Origin: Cytophagales bacterium
GTDB taxonomy: Bacteria > Bacteroidota > Bacteroidia > Cytophagales > Amoebophilaceae
Direction of reading: 5' to 3'
DNA length: 64,000 nt
NCBI GenBank assembly: GCA_020629455.1
Contig: JAHDDH010000003.1
Coordinates: 1 to 64,000, forward strand
Positions 36,593 through 49,300 of this stretch are shown here, one piece after another (position 1 is the first letter of the stretch; the number at the start of each line of letters is the position of its first letter). Position numbers and translations under genes: made by a program. The notes under the pieces were generated by a model. The model was not told the DNA's origin. It was given only the letters and a program-made list of their open reading frames with translations, and made no database searches.

Positions 36593-37042
36593 TCATTTTG
36601 ACATTTTTTCTGAAAAAAAAGATAACAAAGCATACACTGCTAGCGTATAGCTAGACAAACCAAAGCCTATAATAGAACCCTGGCAGTAAGGAGCTATTCG
36701 ATTAATTTTTCTGTAAGGTTCTCTTGTATAAAGATTGGAAATATGAACGTCTACTACAGGTATTGAAATAGATTGTACCGCATCAGCCAATGCAATAGAA
36801 GTATGAGTGTAAGCACCTGCATTGAGAATAATACCTTGTTGGGGATGCTCTTTTAAAGAAATTTTATGCAGCTGATCTACAAGTTTTCCTTCTATATTAG
36901 ATTGAAAATAAGAAAAGTCAATGTAGGTGAATTTTTTTTTTAATTGATGAAAAAAAACATCAAAAGATATAGCCCCATAAATAGCTGGTATTCTTTTACC
37001 TAAAAGATGAAGATTAGGGCCATTGATAATATCCATGTGCAT
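36593..37042 (-). CDS. aroQ: 3-dehydroquinate dehydratase, type II
   Basis: 149 residues from the ATG at 37042; a TTG two codons upstream and an ATG two codons downstream are alternatives. It dehydrates 3-dehydroquinate in the shikimate pathway. Family residues are intact: INGPNLHLLGKRIPAIYG (catalytic Arg17 and Tyr22), LNAGAYTHTSIAL, and VDVHISNLYTREPYRK (catalytic His and Arg). No other shikimate gene is in the window, so its pathway status is open. It follows bamA with a gap of about 15 bases. Confidence 0.92.
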   Translation of the reverse strand: MHMDIINGPNLHLLGKRIPAIYGAISFDVFFHQLKKKFTYIDFSYFQSNIEGKLVDQLHKISLKEHPQQGIILNAGAYTHTSIALADAVQSISIPVVDVHISNLYTREPYRKINRIAPYCQGSIIGFGLSSYTLAVYALLSFFSEKMSK

Positions 37043-37057
37043 TGCCAAAGCATTGTA

Positions 37058-39499
37058 TTAACGAATCGTTTGCCCTAAACTAAGATGAAATCGATAAAGA
37101 TTTTTTCCTTGATTTTGAAAACCATATGCCCAATCTAAACCTATATTTCCTACCAAAGGAACCTGTATTTTGATGCCTAATCCTAAGGTTGTATAAAGAT
37201 CCAATCCATTGAAATGGGTATAATTATCCCAAGTATTACCTGCTTCAGCAAAGCCCAATATATACATGGGAAATAAATTTTTTATCATAAGATATCGTAG
37301 CTCTAAACCTAATTTTTGATACAAGATGCCCCCTTTTGGTTGAATATAATTGTTGTCATAACCACGCAAGGTGACATAATCACCACTGACACGTTGACCC
37401 TCTAAAGCCCCCATAGTACCTCCCATATAAAAATTTTCAAAAACACTTAAAAAAGCATTTGGTGAAAAAAAATTTCCTAAAATACCGGCATGTGCGTTCA
37501 AATGTAAAACAAGTTTTTTGACCAATGAATAATAATGTTTAGCATCGAACATGGCTTTTTGATAGGTGATCCAATCAGTATAGATCCCCCATAAAGTATA
37601 AGGAAGTGTCATTTTAATCGCTAAATTATATTCAGCACCTTTTGTAGGAAAAAATGGATAATCTGTACTATTATAGATTAATTTTGTGTGGAAAGGAAAA
37701 TTGTGTGCTTTCCCAGAAATGTATTTTTCTTGAGTAAAAAAATCATAGTTTTTGTAGTGATAATAATCATAAGACAAGCCATAGTATAAAAATAAATAAT
37801 CACTCGGCCACTGTAAACGGCTACCTCTTTGTATGCCCATGCCCAAAGTATTGCATCGGCTGTCTTTATTTTCAGATGCATAAAATATTTCATAATGTAT
37901 CTGACCTCCCAAGCTGCTATATTTTTGGTCATATAACCAAGGCTCTTGTATTTGAATACTTAAATTATGACGATTTTTTGTATTCGTTGTTAAAGCAAAA
38001 GATAATTTTTGAGCATCTCCCATAGGAAAAGGAGACCAATATTTTCCCTTAAAAAAATGACGAAAAGCAAAGTTGTTCAAGTGTAAAGACAAATTACCTG
38101 CAAAAGACTTCTTACCATTCCAACTCAAGCCTCCCTTTATCTCATCATTAGGTTTTTCCTCTACTGTATATATAAGATCTACTGCTTGATCGTTGACAGG
38201 CACTGGAATAACATTACATTTAGCTGGATCAAAAAGATTGAGTTGTAAAATTTCTCTTTGCGAACGCAAAATTTTCTTTTTGCTAAAACGCTCAAAAGGC
38301 AAAGTATGTAGCTCTCTTCTAATTACTTTTTCGTGTGTAACAGTATTGCCTTGAATATGAATATCTTGAATATAAAAAGGTTTTCCTTCATCAACCTTAA
38401 TAATTACATCGAGATGATGATTGGGATATTTTTTTTTAATATAGCTTGATACTTGACATGATAAGTACCCTTCATCCATATAAAGAGAACGGATATCTTG
38501 TCCATCGTGACGCATGGATAACTGATGACTTAGCTTTTCAGGATTATAAATATCTCCTGCCTGAATGCCCAAAAGGGTTTGTAGATATTTGTCTGTATAG
38601 CGCGTATTCCCCTCCCAAAAAATATTTCCAAAAAAATATGGTTTTCCTTCTTCAAGATGTATGACAAGATTGACAGTGCGCTGATCATGAAATTGTATAT
38701 CTGTTTTTACAATTTTTGTGTCTAAATACCCTTTTTGATGATATAGCTGTACAATGTTTTGCTGGTCTTTTTCCCATTTTTCAGGAATTAATATTGATTT
38801 TTGCCAAAACTTCAGCCTCAATTTTTTCCAACTCAGCTTTTCTTTGGTATGTAACAAACAGTTTTTAATAACTTGATCTGTAATATTTTGATTGCCTACA
38901 ATATCAATTTTATTGATTTTTATTTTTTTTTTTTTTTGCACATGGATATGCAATGTGAGTGTGTTGTCTTTTGTGTGATACTGAGGATCTATTTTGAGTT
39001 GATGATGATAGTAGCCTTGCTCCCAGAGATAATTTTGAATATTTTTTTTGATACGATCGATAGTAGTAGGTGCAATGAACTTTTGTGGTATATTTTTTTT
39101 GATCCTTGCTTGTATTTTTTTTTTTTCTTTAGAAGACAAACTTCCGCTCCAATGAATCATTCGAAGTTTGGGAAGTTCTTCAACTGTGACTACTAATTTT
39201 GCATAATCAACAGATACTGGGATATAGTGCACCTGTATATCTTTAAAAAAATTTTTGTTCCACAATTTTTGAATCATTTGATCAATATGCTTGCCGGGAA
39301 TACGAAGAACTTTTGTAGGATAAATACCGACCATATCTTGTATATTCTTTGTAGAGATATGCCGATTACCTTTAATTAAAACCTCTTCTATAATGTAGTA
39401 ATCAGGCATAGCATGAGATTGATCAGTCGCAGAAAAAGCAAAAAAAGGACTATAAATACTCAAAAAACAGACGAACAAGAAAACTTTTGTTTTTAACAT
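37058..39499 (-). CDS. bamA: outer membrane protein assembly factor BamA
   Basis: Omp85-family protein that inserts beta-barrel proteins into the outer membrane; 813 residues from the ATG at 39499 (MLKTKVFLFVCFLSIYSPFFAFSA, split here as signal peptide); an ATG at 39517 would add six residues. Five POTRA-like domains fill about residues 30-430 (EVLIKGNRHISTKNI, KIDIVGNQNITDQVI, GNIFWEGNTRYTDKYL, IQDIHIQGNTVTHEKVI). The barrel follows, with the conserved loop piece VSGDYVTLRGYDNNYI and the end YRFHLSLGQTIR. The QKKKKIKINK codons contain a 15-A run. Its presence shows a true outer membrane. Confidence 0.95.
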   Translation of the reverse strand: MLKTKVFLFVCFLSIYSPFFAFSATDQSHAMPDYYIIEEVLIKGNRHISTKNIQDMVGIYPTKVLRIPGKHIDQMIQKLWNKNFFKDIQVHYIPVSVDYAKLVVTVEELPKLRMIHWSGSLSSKEKKKIQARIKKNIPQKFIAPTTIDRIKKNIQNYLWEQGYYHHQLKIDPQYHTKDNTLTLHIHVQKKKKIKINKIDIVGNQNITDQVIKNCLLHTKEKLSWKKLRLKFWQKSILIPEKWEKDQQNIVQLYHQKGYLDTKIVKTDIQFHDQRTVNLVIHLEEGKPYFFGNIFWEGNTRYTDKYLQTLLGIQAGDIYNPEKLSHQLSMRHDGQDIRSLYMDEGYLSCQVSSYIKKKYPNHHLDVIIKVDEGKPFYIQDIHIQGNTVTHEKVIRRELHTLPFERFSKKKILRSQREILQLNLFDPAKCNVIPVPVNDQAVDLIYTVEEKPNDEIKGGLSWNGKKSFAGNLSLHLNNFAFRHFFKGKYWSPFPMGDAQKLSFALTTNTKNRHNLSIQIQEPWLYDQKYSSLGGQIHYEIFYASENKDSRCNTLGMGIQRGSRLQWPSDYLFLYYGLSYDYYHYKNYDFFTQEKYISGKAHNFPFHTKLIYNSTDYPFFPTKGAEYNLAIKMTLPYTLWGIYTDWITYQKAMFDAKHYYSLVKKLVLHLNAHAGILGNFFSPNAFLSVFENFYMGGTMGALEGQRVSGDYVTLRGYDNNYIQPKGGILYQKLGLELRYLMIKNLFPMYILGFAEAGNTWDNYTHFNGLDLYTTLGLGIKIQVPLVGNIGLDWAYGFQNQGKNLYRFHLSLGQTIR

Positions 39500-39642
39500 A
39501 AATAAAGGTAGGATCATCGGCTATACATCACCGATTTTTACTGTGCTAAAGATAAAAATAATATTTAACTTCATTTTGATATATAAATTCCCTTCAACAA
39601 TGAATAGTCCGTATACTGGGCTTTTACATCACCATTTTTAAT

Positions 39643-40320
39643 ATGATATCTCATTTAGATCATCAAAGACTGCTGATGCATAAACCACTCCACTGGTCTT
39701 CTTTTGACGTAGTCAAAAAAATTCAAAAAACACACCACATCAAAAAAGTAGGGCATGCCGGCACATTGGATCCTTTGGCAACAGGATTACTGATCATATG
39801 CACAGGAAACAAAACTAAAACAATTGGTGAATACCAAAATTTAAACAAAGTATATACAGGTGCTATGGTGCTTGGAAAAACAACACCTTCAATAGATTTA
39901 GAAACAGACTTTACCCATACCACAGACTATCATCACATCACACAACAACAAGTTGAAGATGTATGTAAAACTTTTCAAGGAACTATCACCCAAACACCCC
40001 CTCAGTATTCTGCTGTTAAAGTTCGAGGAAAAAGAGCCTACAAAACAATAAGACAAGGAGAAAGTGTGATTATCAAACCAAAACAAGTGACCGTAGAAAA
40101 AATTACGATTACATGTATTCAATTACCCGCCGTTTATTTTCAAGTAGTTTGTGGCAAAGGATTTTACATCCGTAGTTTAGTCCATGATATCGGAAAAAAA
40201 CTAGGTGTAGGGGCTTATCTTGCAGCCTTAAAGAGAGTACAAATTGGATCATTTTTATTGAAAAATGCTTGGACCATAGAAGAAATGATCCAGAATAAAA
40301 CATTTTTTGAGAAAAAATGA
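39643..40320 (+). CDS. truB: tRNA pseudouridine(55) synthase TruB
   Basis: 225 residues. The catalytic loop is VGHAGTLDPLATGLLIICTG with the nucleophile Asp in LDP; other TruB motifs are KTIGEYQNLNKVYTGAMVLG, TPPQYSAVKVRGKRAY and CGKGFYIRSLVHDIG. It is somewhat short because it lacks a C-terminal PUA domain. Its stop overlaps the next start in an ATGA. Confidence 0.96.
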   Translation: MISHLDHQRLLMHKPLHWSSFDVVKKIQKTHHIKKVGHAGTLDPLATGLLIICTGNKTKTIGEYQNLNKVYTGAMVLGKTTPSIDLETDFTHTTDYHHITQQQVEDVCKTFQGTITQTPPQYSAVKVRGKRAYKTIRQGESVIIKPKQVTVEKITITCIQLPAVYFQVVCGKGFYIRSLVHDIGKKLGVGAYLAALKRVQIGSFLLKNAWTIEEMIQNKTFFEKK

Positions 40321-41300
40321 AAAAAATAATCAATCATCAAGCCATTCTCCCAATCATTGACCAGGGTATACAAACATATCTTACAAAACAACAACATCCT
40401 TTGGCATTACCTATACAGCATGCAATGACTACACCAGGTAAAAGAATAAGGCCATTATTGTTATTACTGACTTACCAGCTCTTCCAACAGCCAATACAAG
40501 ATGTTATAGATATATCCATCGGAATAGAAATACTACATAACTTTACACTCATTCATGATGATATTATGGATCATTCTTCCTTGCGCAGAGGAAAAATAAC
40601 AGTCTATAAAAAATGGGATGAAGCAACCGCTATATTGGCAGGGGATATGATGCTATGTCATGCTTTTAGGCACTTTTCAATGGAACCCAAAACCTGTAAA
40701 ACACTGCTAAACAATTTCTGTACTTGTGTTGAAAAAATCTGTAAAGGACAACAACAAGATATGCTTCTGGAAAAAAAAAAAAATGAAGATATCACAGAAG
40801 AAATATATCTAGCCATGATCTACGAAAAAACTGCTCATTTCTTTGGGTTTTGTATGCAAACAGGTGGCCTATTAGCCAAAACATCTACTCAAAACATTCA
40901 CTACCTATATCAAATTGGCTTGCAGTTGGGCATTATTTTTCAGTTGCAAGATGACCTGTTGGATATTTATGGAAATGACCTTGTGGGAAAAAATATTGGT
41001 CAAGATATTACCAACAACAAAAAAACTTTTTTGTACATCAAGGCTTTCTCCTTAGCTAATGACACACAAAAAAACATTTTACAACACCACTTTCAAAACA
41101 GCAGTCAAGAAGAAAGCAAAAAAATTAAAGCAGTAAAAACTATTTTTGACCAACTTAATCTTGCTAAAGTGACCCAGAAAACTATTGATCGGATGAAGCA
41201 TACAGTCAAAATGCAATGGGTAAAAATCACAGATATACATCCAACTGCTAAACAATTTTTAGAAAATTTTATGGATCAATTATTCATTCGTCAAAAGTAA
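40317..41300 (+). CDS. ispB: polyprenyl (octaprenyl-type) diphosphate synthase
   Basis: 327 residues. Both Asp-rich motifs of trans-prenyltransferases are intact: FTLIHDDIMDHSSLRRG and IIFQLQDDLLDIYGND; GKRIRPLLLL is the first conserved block. It extends farnesyl diphosphate to a long chain, typically the side chain of menaquinone. The exact chain length cannot be read by eye. The end overlaps the convergent HhH gene by 17 bases. Confidence 0.9.
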   Translation: MKKIINHQAILPIIDQGIQTYLTKQQHPLALPIQHAMTTPGKRIRPLLLLLTYQLFQQPIQDVIDISIGIEILHNFTLIHDDIMDHSSLRRGKITVYKKWDEATAILAGDMMLCHAFRHFSMEPKTCKTLLNNFCTCVEKICKGQQQDMLLEKKKNEDITEEIYLAMIYEKTAHFFGFCMQTGGLLAKTSTQNIHYLYQIGLQLGIIFQLQDDLLDIYGNDLVGKNIGQDITNNKKTFLYIKAFSLANDTQKNILQHHFQNSSQEESKKIKAVKTIFDQLNLAKVTQKTIDRMKHTVKMQWVKITDIHPTAKQFLENFMDQLFIRQK

Positions 41301-41973
41301 GGTATGGATGTATTTTTTTTATCCAATCATCATTTGCATGATATACTTTTTTTAGTGCCTCTATATTTTTGAACAAACCATGCTCTTTTCGATACTGTAC
41401 AATATTTTTGGCACAATGAAGATTAATATATGGATGCTTTAATAAAATTTTGATAGATGCTGTATTGATATTAATTTTTCTAGGACTATTTTTTTTTATA
41501 TCTATAAAGGTATGTACTTTCATTTGCTTACACACCTCTGACGACAAACCATAAATTTCTTCATACTGTTGCTTATGGATAAATCCACCCAGCTGATTTC
41601 TATATTTGACTATTCTTTGCGAGAGCACAGGCCCTATACCTCGTATTTTTTGCAGTTGCTGTGCATTAACTATGTTGATATTAAAAAACTTACGATTCGG
41701 AATAATTGATTTGACAGGTTTATTTTTTGTTGTTTGTGAAAATAATTTTTTTTTACCCTGAAAGTCTGTAGATAATTGATGGGTAAGCAAATTATAAACC
41801 TCTTTCAATTTCTGAATATCAGCTGTAGTATACAAACGAGAAATTTGACGATAGCTATACCATTGATATGCATACATACCAATGGTGATAGCCAATATCA
41901 ACAATACAAGCAAAATAAGACCATTTGCTTCACAATTCGTAAAGCCAAAATAACGTCTAAGGATATGCTTCAT
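41284..41973 (-). CDS. membrane-anchored helix-hairpin-helix (ComEA-like) protein
   Basis: 229 residues: a hydrophobic segment at about residues 16-36 (NGLILLVLLILAITIGMYAY), a linker, then three HhH-type units (about 98-125 with INIVNAQQLQKIRGIGPVLSQRIV, 130-155, and 165-229 with ININTASIKILLKHPYINLHCAKNIV). HhH units bind DNA backbone; the layout is like ComEA and the Bacteroidetes HhH proteins, but DNA uptake is not shown. Its neighbour is rpoC, 12 bases downstream on the same strand. Confidence 0.82.
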   Translation of the reverse strand: MKHILRRYFGFTNCEANGLILLVLLILAITIGMYAYQWYSYRQISRLYTTADIQKLKEVYNLLTHQLSTDFQGKKKLFSQTTKNKPVKSIIPNRKFFNINIVNAQQLQKIRGIGPVLSQRIVKYRNQLGGFIHKQQYEEIYGLSSEVCKQMKVHTFIDIKKNSPRKININTASIKILLKHPYINLHCAKNIVQYRKEHGLFKNIEALKKVYHANDDWIKKIHPYLTFDE

Positions 41974-41985
41974 ATCGCATAAGCC

Positions 41986-44900
41986 TCACGAGGCTGTTTT
42001 GCTTTCAGCATTTTTTAATTGTTGATATGCTTCTTTAGAACCAATGAGTAAATTTTGATAGGCTCTATTGCCTGTACCTGCTTTGATCAAACCTCCAACA
42101 ATTACGTTTTCTTTGAGCCCTTTTAAGTTATCTGTTTTTGCTTGAATAGCAGCCGTACTTAATACTTTATTGGTCTCCTGGAAAGAAGCAGCAGATAAAA
42201 AGCTATCAGTGCCTAAAGAAGCTCTGGTGATACCTTGTAAAATAGGTTTTACAATTGCTGGACGTACGGGCCTTGTGACAATAGCATCTAGTTTACTATT
42301 TTCTAAAATGATGTTTTCATAATGCCACTGTTCTATCGTTATCAACTGCCCTGTAGTAAGTGTTTTAGAACCACCAGGATCTGTTATGACACAATAAGAC
42401 TGGAGTTTATCATGTGCTTTTTTTAGTTCTTTTTTTGTAATAATTTGGCTTTGTAAAAAAGGGGTATCTCCTACATGGATTACCTCTACCTTTTGCATCA
42501 TTTGCCTTACAATGACCTCAATATGTTTATCGTCAATTTTTACCCCTTGTAAACGATACACTGCTTGAATTTCATTCACTAAATAATTTTGTACTGCTTG
42601 TGTTCCCTGAATCGAAAGTATATCTGATAGTGTAATGCTTCCGTCAGTCAGGGCTTGTCCAGCATTTACATAGTCTTGGTCTTGTACAAGCAAATGTTTA
42701 GAGAGCGGTATGCTAAACTTTGCCTGATCTCCTTCTTTAGATTCAATAAAAACTTCTCTACTGCTTCTTTTGATCTTTCCATATTTTACAATACCATCAA
42801 TGGTGCTAACAACAGCAGAAGCATTGGATGTATTTCTTACCTCAAACAATTCAGTGATCCTCGGTAATCCCCCTGTAATATCTCCTGCATTACTGAGCTG
42901 TCTTGGTATTTTAGCAAGTATATCTCCTGCTTGGATAGTATCTTTTTCATTCGCAATCAAATGGGCTCCTACTGGCATTGGATAAGCAGTAGGGGGCATT
43001 TCATCATCACCAGATTGTATAATAATGCTAGGGTTTTTAACTTTATCTTTGGAATCTATGATGATTTTTTCAACAAAACCTGTTTGTTCGTCATACTCTT
43101 GTTTATAAGTAATATTTTCTTCTAAAGCATCATATATAGCTGTACCCGATACTGTGGCAATAATCACAGCATTATAAGGATCCCAATAACAAATCATTGC
43201 CCCTTTATCAATTTTTTGTCCTTCAGCAACTGTCAAGATAGCGCCATAAGGTATATGTTGGGTACTTAACACTTTATCTTCATCGTCTAATATTTTTAAT
43301 TCTCCTAAACGATCTACTACTACCCATTCTTTTTGTCCTTGATCGTTTTTTTTCTCAATTACTTTGGTTTTATCTAAAAAAATTTTACCCTCGTGTTTTG
43401 AAGACATTTTTGATTCTACTGCAATATTGGAAGCTGTACCACCTACGTGAAAAGTTCTCAAGGTAAGCTGTGTACCAGGCTCTCCTATCGACTGTGCTGC
43501 AATTACGCCTACTGTATCACCCAATTGAATAATCGTACCTTTCCCAATATCTCTTCCGTAACATTGACAGCATACACCTGTTGGTGATTCACACGTGAGC
43601 ACAGATCTTACTTCTACTTGTTCAATACCTAGTTTTTCTATAGTTTCAGCAGTCGCTGCATCTATCAATTGTCCTTGCGCAACAATTAAATGATTTGAGT
43701 CTTTAGGGTTAAAAATATCACTTATGGTTACCCTACCTATAACTCGCAAAGAGATGGCCTCAATAATTTCTTCATTTTCTCTCAATGGATGAATATATAT
43801 CCCTTTGACTGTACCACAGTCTTTCTCACTGACAATTACATCTTGAGCTACATCTACTAAACGCCTGGTGAGATAACCAGCATCTGCTGTTTTCAATGCA
43901 GTATCGGCCAATCCTTTTCTAGCACCGTGTGTGGCAATAAAATATTCTAAAACATCAATACCTTCTTTAAAGTTGGAAAGAATCGGATTTTCAATAATTT
44001 CCCCTACACCACCTCTTAAATTTTTCTGTGGCTTAGCCATCAATCCCCGCATACCTCCCAGCTGACGAGCTTGCTCTCTTGAACCTCTAGCACCGGAATG
44101 CATCATCATAAAAATAGAATTAAACCCTCCTTGATCATTTTCAAGATCGTCCATAAGATATGCTGTAATTTTATTACTGGTTCTTGTCCATGTATCAATG
44201 ACTTGATTATAACGCTCATTATCTGTAATCAAACCCATAAGGTAATTATTCCATATATTTTCTATTTCTGCTTGTGCTTTTTTGACTAATGATGGCTTCT
44301 GGGAAGGAATTTTGATGTCTTCTAAAGACATGGTAAGTCCACCACTATGGGTAGCTTGAAAGCCTAATGTTTTGATATCATCTAAAAATTGTACGGTACG
44401 TTTGATACCTGTTTTTTGATATATTTTTGCAATAATAGTCTGCAGGTTTTTATTAGTTAATAGTTCATTGATAAAACCTACTTCCGAAGGAACGTATTGA
44501 TTAAATATGACTCTACCTGCCACTGTTTCGATCATTTGCACTATCAACTGACCATCTTCATTAAGTACGTGAGCTCTCAGTTTGATTAAAGCATGTTGAG
44601 AAATCTTTTCATTACCTAAAGCAATACTCACTTCTTCAGCATCTGTAAAAATCATTCCTTCTCCTTTGACAATATGCTCTTCAGTACTTTTGCGCCCTTT
44701 AGTTAAATAGTATAGCCCAAGTAGCATATCTTTGGAAGGTACTGTAATGGGCATGCCATTGGCTGGGTTGAGGATATTATGGGAAGAAAGCAATAACAAA
44801 CTGGCTTCTGTAATTGCCTCTTGGCTTAAAGGAATATGAACTGCCATCTGATCGCCATCAAAATCAGCATTGAATGCAGTACATACCAAAGGGTGTAACT

Positions 44901-46278
44901 GTATAGCTTTACCTTCTATTAATTTGGGCTGAAAGGCCTGTATCCCTAATTTATGTAGTGTAGGGGCTCTATTTAAGAGCACAGGATATCCTGGTAAAAT
45001 TTTTTCTAGTATATCCCATATAACAGACAGTTTTTGATCAATAAGCTTTTTGGCAAACTTAACTGTTTTGACTAGTCCCCTCTCAATCAACCTACGTATG
45101 ATAATGGGCTTAAAGAGCTCTACTGCCATCTCTTTAGGCAAACCACATTCATGCAACTGTAACTTAGGCCCTACAACAATTACTGATCTTCCGGAATAGT
45201 CTACACGCTTACCAAGTAAATTTTGCCTAAATCTTCCTTGCTTTCCTTTGAGCAAATCACTTAAAGATTTGAGCTGTTTACTTGTATCACCTATCACAGT
45301 ATTGGCTTTTTTAGAGCTATCAAACAAAGCATCTACTGCTTCCTGTAGCATCCTTTTTTCATTTCTCAAAATAACAGCAGGGGCTTTTTTTTCTATCAAT
45401 TTTTTAAGACGATTGTTACGAATAATCACTTTTCGATAAAGATCATTGAGATCAGCAGTAGCAAATTTACCACCGTCTAATGCTACTAAAGGTCGTAAGT
45501 CGGGAGGAATGACCGGAAGGATATGCAAAACCATCCATGCTGGGTTGCTGAGATTTTTGGCTTGAGCTACTTTAAAATTTTCTACAATTTTTAATCTTTT
45601 TAACGCATCTGCCCTTCTTTGCTGTGCTGTATCATACAAAGATTGATGACGGAGTTGTTCTGATAGTGTGTCTAAATCAATTCTTTGTAGAAGTTTTTTG
45701 ATGGCTTCCCCCCCCATATCTATAATACATTTTTTAGGGTCATTGTCCGGGAGGTACTGGTTGTCTTTAGGTATTTTTTCTAATAATTCTTCATAGGATT
45801 CTTCATTCAAAAAATCCATAGATTGAACACCATGCTCTTCTAAAATACCTGCTTGTATCACAATATAACGCTCGTAATAAACAATTTGATCTAATTTTTT
45901 TGTGGATAAACCAAGTAGATAGCCTATTTTGTTGGGCAAAGATCGAAAATACCATAGGTGTACAATAGGTACTACCAAAGCTATATGCCCCATACGTTCT
46001 CTTCGTATTTTTTTTTCTGTCACTTCTACACCACATTTATCACAAATAATACCTTGATATCGGATACGTTTGTATTTACCACAATGACATTCCCAGTCTT
46101 TTTTAGGCCCAAAAATTCTCTCACAAAATAGACCATTCATCTCAGGAAGGTAGGTTCTGTAGTTAATAGTTTCAGGCTGTGTAACTTCTCCGTGTGAGTG
46201 TTCTAAAATAGCTTCTGGAGAAGCAACACTGATTGTAATGGTTGAAAATTTTTTAGGGTCTTTTTTTTTTCTTAACAT
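41986..46278 (-). CDS. rpoC: DNA-directed RNA polymerase subunit beta-prime
   Basis: 1430 residues. The N-terminal zinc ribbon is seen as [20 protein letters not shown], the active-site triad as [16 protein letters not shown], the rudder/switch region as [16 protein letters not shown], and the second zinc site as [13 protein letters not shown]. The trigger loop region is [21 protein letters not shown]. No frameshift was seen. It lies 43 bases after rpoB. Confidence 0.97.
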   Translation of the reverse strand: MLRKKKDPKKFSTITISVASPEAILEHSHGEVTQPETINYRTYLPEMNGLFCERIFGPKKDWECHCGKYKRIRYQGIICDKCGVEVTEKKIRRERMGHIALVVPIVHLWYFRSLPNKIGYLLGLSTKKLDQIVYYERYIVIQAGILEEHGVQSMDFLNEESYEELLEKIPKDNQYLPDNDPKKCIIDMGGEAIKKLLQRIDLDTLSEQLRHQSLYDTAQQRRADALKRLKIVENFKVAQAKNLSNPAWMVLHILPVIPPDLRPLVALDGGKFATADLNDLYRKVIIRNNRLKKLIEKKAPAVILRNEKRMLQEAVDALFDSSKKANTVIGDTSKQLKSLSDLLKGKQGRFRQNLLGKRVDYSGRSVIVVGPKLQLHECGLPKEMAVELFKPIIIRRLIERGLVKTVKFAKKLIDQKLSVIWDILEKILPGYPVLLNRAPTLHKLGIQAFQPKLIEGKAIQLHPLVCTAFNADFDGDQMAVHIPLSQEAITEASLLLLSSHNILNPANGMPITVPSKDMLLGLYYLTKGRKSTEEHIVKGEGMIFTDAEEVSIALGNEKISQHALIKLRAHVLNEDGQLIVQMIETVAGRVIFNQYVPSEVGFINELLTNKNLQTIIAKIYQKTGIKRTVQFLDDIKTLGFQATHSGGLTMSLEDIKIPSQKPSLVKKAQAEIENIWNNYLMGLITDNERYNQVIDTWTRTSNKITAYLMDDLENDQGGFNSIFMMMHSGARGSREQARQLGGMRGLMAKPQKNLRGGVGEIIENPILSNFKEGIDVLEYFIATHGARKGLADTALKTADAGYLTRRLVDVAQDVIVSEKDCGTVKGIYIHPLRENEEIIEAISLRVIGRVTISDIFNPKDSNHLIVAQGQLIDAATAETIEKLGIEQVEVRSVLTCESPTGVCCQCYGRDIGKGTIIQLGDTVGVIAAQSIGEPGTQLTLRTFHVGGTASNIAVESKMSSKHEGKIFLDKTKVIEKKNDQGQKEWVVVDRLGELKILDDEDKVLSTQHIPYGAILTVAEGQKIDKGAMICYWDPYNAVIIATVSGTAIYDALEENITYKQEYDEQTGFVEKIIIDSKDKVKNPSIIIQSGDDEMPPTAYPMPVGAHLIANEKDTIQAGDILAKIPRQLSNAGDITGGLPRITELFEVRNTSNASAVVSTIDGIVKYGKIKRSSREVFIESKEGDQAKFSIPLSKHLLVQDQDYVNAGQALTDGSITLSDILSIQGTQAVQNYLVNEIQAVYRLQGVKIDDKHIEVIVRQMMQKVEVIHVGDTPFLQSQIITKKELKKAHDKLQSYCVITDPGGSKTLTTGQLITIEQWHYENIILENSKLDAIVTRPVRPAIVKPILQGITRASLGTDSFLSAASFQETNKVLSTAAIQAKTDNLKGLKENVIVGGLIKAGTGNRAYQNLLIGSKEAYQQLKNAESKTAS

Positions 46279-46321
46279 CGTAGGTATAGTAGATTAGGAA
46301 TATTTGCGTGGTATAAAAAAA

Positions 46322-49300
46322 TTAATGCAATGTAATAGCCAAACCAAGACTCCTTAATTCATTGACTAAAACGTTAAATGACTCTGGGGGATGGGCTGTA
46401 GGAGTATTAGCCCCTTTAACCAAGGCTTCGTAAGTTCTTTTTCTACCCTCAATATCATCTGATTTTATTGTAAGCATTTCTTGCAAAATATGGGCAGCAC
46501 CATAGGCTTCCAATGCCCACACTTCCATTTCACCTACTCTTTGTCCACCAAACTGAGACTTACCTCCCAATGGTTGTTGTGTAATCAATGAGTATGGACC
46601 TATAGAACGGGCATGCATTTTGTCTTCTATCAAATGGTTAAGTTTGAGCATATAGATTACACCAACAGTCACTTTTTGATCAAACTTTTTCCCTGATATA
46701 CCATCATATAAATCGGTTCTTCCTAGGGGAGGGAGTTTTGCATCAGCTAATTTTTGACTGATTTGTTCTACAGTAGCACCAGCAAAAATGGGTACTTGAT
46801 AACGCTCATTCAATTTTAAACCAGCCCATCCCAGTACCGTTTCATAAATTTGTCCCAAATTCATCCTAGAGGGGACTCCCAAAGGGTTTAAAATAATATC
46901 GATAGGTGTTCCATCTTCTAAAAAAGGCATATCTTCTTCTCGAACAATTTTAGAAACAACTCCTTTATTACCATGCCTTCCGGCCATTTTGTCCCCCACT
47001 TTCAATTTTCTTTTTTTAATGATATATAGCTTTGCTAACTGTAAAATACCTGCAGGAAGCTCATCCCCTACCTCAAGATTGAATTTTCTTCTTTTAAACT
47101 GACTGCTTATCCTACTTTTTTTTGCTTGAAAATTATATAGTATTTTTTCAATCAATTGATTTTTATGCGTGTCTTTTACCCATTTTTTTGTGGTAATATC
47201 AGTCGTCAAGTCTGCTTCTTCGGGCACAGCATAGGTATTGATGTCTGTGTATGGATTGGTGGTAGGAAATAATGCAGAATTGAGTACTTCTGAAGAAAAA
47301 ACAGTTCCTTTAGCTATAATTTCTCCTCCTAGGAGATGCAAAATACCCAGAGATTTTTCTCCTTGAAGTATTGTTAAAAGCTTATCGATGAATATATTCC
47401 TAAGGATCAAAATATCTTTTGTATATTTTTTAATCAAAAGGTCTACTTCTTGCTTAATTTCTTGGCGTGTAATTTTTTCTTTTTTGTATTTGTTAGTAAA
47501 AATTTTAATATCAATGACAGTACCCTCTGTAGAAGCTGGTGCTACGAGTGAGGTGTCTTTCACATTGCCTGCTTTAGGACCAAAAATAGCTTCTAAGAGT
47601 TTTTCTTCTGGTTTAATATCTAGTTTTTCTCTCGGTGTGACTTTACCAATTAATATATCTCCCGCTTTTACACGTGTACCAATTTTTATAATACCATGCT
47701 CATCTAAGTTTTTGATTGCCTCTTCACTTAAACTGGGAATTTCAGCAGTAAATTCTTCTTGGCCTATTTTTGTATCTCGAATATCTAAGCTAAACTCTTC
47801 AATGTGCAAAGAAGTAAAAATATCTTTTTTGACTACTTTTTCAGAAATTACAATGGCATCTTCAAAATTATAGCCCTGCCAGGACATAAAAGCTACTTGT
47901 AAGTTTTTCCCTAATGCTAATTCTCCTCTTTGCGTAGCATACCCCTCACAGAGCGGTTGACCCTTCAATACTTTTTGACCCATTTTCACAATAGACCTTA
48001 AGTTAATACAGGTTTCCTGATTTGTCTTTCTGAATTTATCCAACCGATACTCGACTTTAAAGTCATCAAAAGATACTAGTCGATCATCATCAGAAGCGGT
48101 ATATTGTATCACAATTTTTTGTGCATCTACATATAAAACCTTTCCTTCTTTCTCCGCTTTAATAAGACCTTCAAAGTCTTGAGCCACATGTTTTTCCATG
48201 CCTGTACCTACAATAGGAGCCTCTGGATATATAAGGGGTACGGCCTGCCTTTGCATGTTAGAACCCATCAAAGCCCTACTAGCATCATCATTTTCTAAAA
48301 AAGGAATCAAAGCAGCCGCAACGGATACAATTTGATTGGGAGCAATATCTGTATAATCTACATCTTCTTTTTTGAGAAATAATAAATCTCCATCTTTTCT
48401 CACTTTTACTTTTTCATCTATTAAGTGAAAATTTTTATCGATAGGAGCATTAAACTGTGCAATATTAGCCGATCCTTCGTCTTCTGCAGTCATATATACA
48501 GGTGCTTCTTGTATTTTTATAGTACCTTTTTCAATTTTTTTATAAGGCGTCTCTATAAAGCCCATTGCATTAATTTTTGCATACAGACACAAAGAAGATA
48601 TAAGGCCAATATTAGGCCCTTCAGGTGTTTCTATTGTACATAAACGACCATAATGTGTGTAATGAATATCACGCACTTCAAATCCAGCCCTATCTTTTGA
48701 TAACCCACCTGGCCCTAAAGAAGATATACGTCTTTTATGGGTAACTTCTGCTAATGGATTCACTTGATCCATAAATTGCGAAAGAGGATTGGTTGCAAAA
48801 AAAGTGTTGATAGCTGATATTAATGAACGGGCATTAATCAAATCACTTGGTGTCAAGTTGTCTGTATCCCGCATTTCTAAACGCTCTTGAATAATACGGG
48901 ACATACGAGAGATACCCAAGTTGAACTGATTATGGATTTGTTCTCCTACTGTTTTTACACGACGATTACTGAGGTGATCGATATCATCTACAGCTACTTT
49001 TGCGTTTTTAAGCTCTATTAGATGCTTAACAATGGCTATAATATCTTGCTTGGTGAGTACACGCATTTCTTGCGGTGTATCTAGCCTTAATTTTTTGTTG
49101 ATTTTATATCTTCCAGCTTCACCTAGGTCATATTTTTTGTTGCTAAAAAATATGTTTTGTACTATATCATAGGCAATTTGATCATCTGGTGGATCAACAC
49201 TTTTGACTTGTTTGTAGATGTATTCTACAGCCTCTTTTTCGTTGTTGGTGGGGTCTTTAATGAGTGTATTGTAGATAATATTGTATTCAGAAGTGTCAAT

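Noticed and set aside
47388-47873. 161-codon plus-strand frame opposite rpoB
   Set aside because: It is antisense to conserved rpoB codons, low in complexity and without a start signal; a shadow frame.
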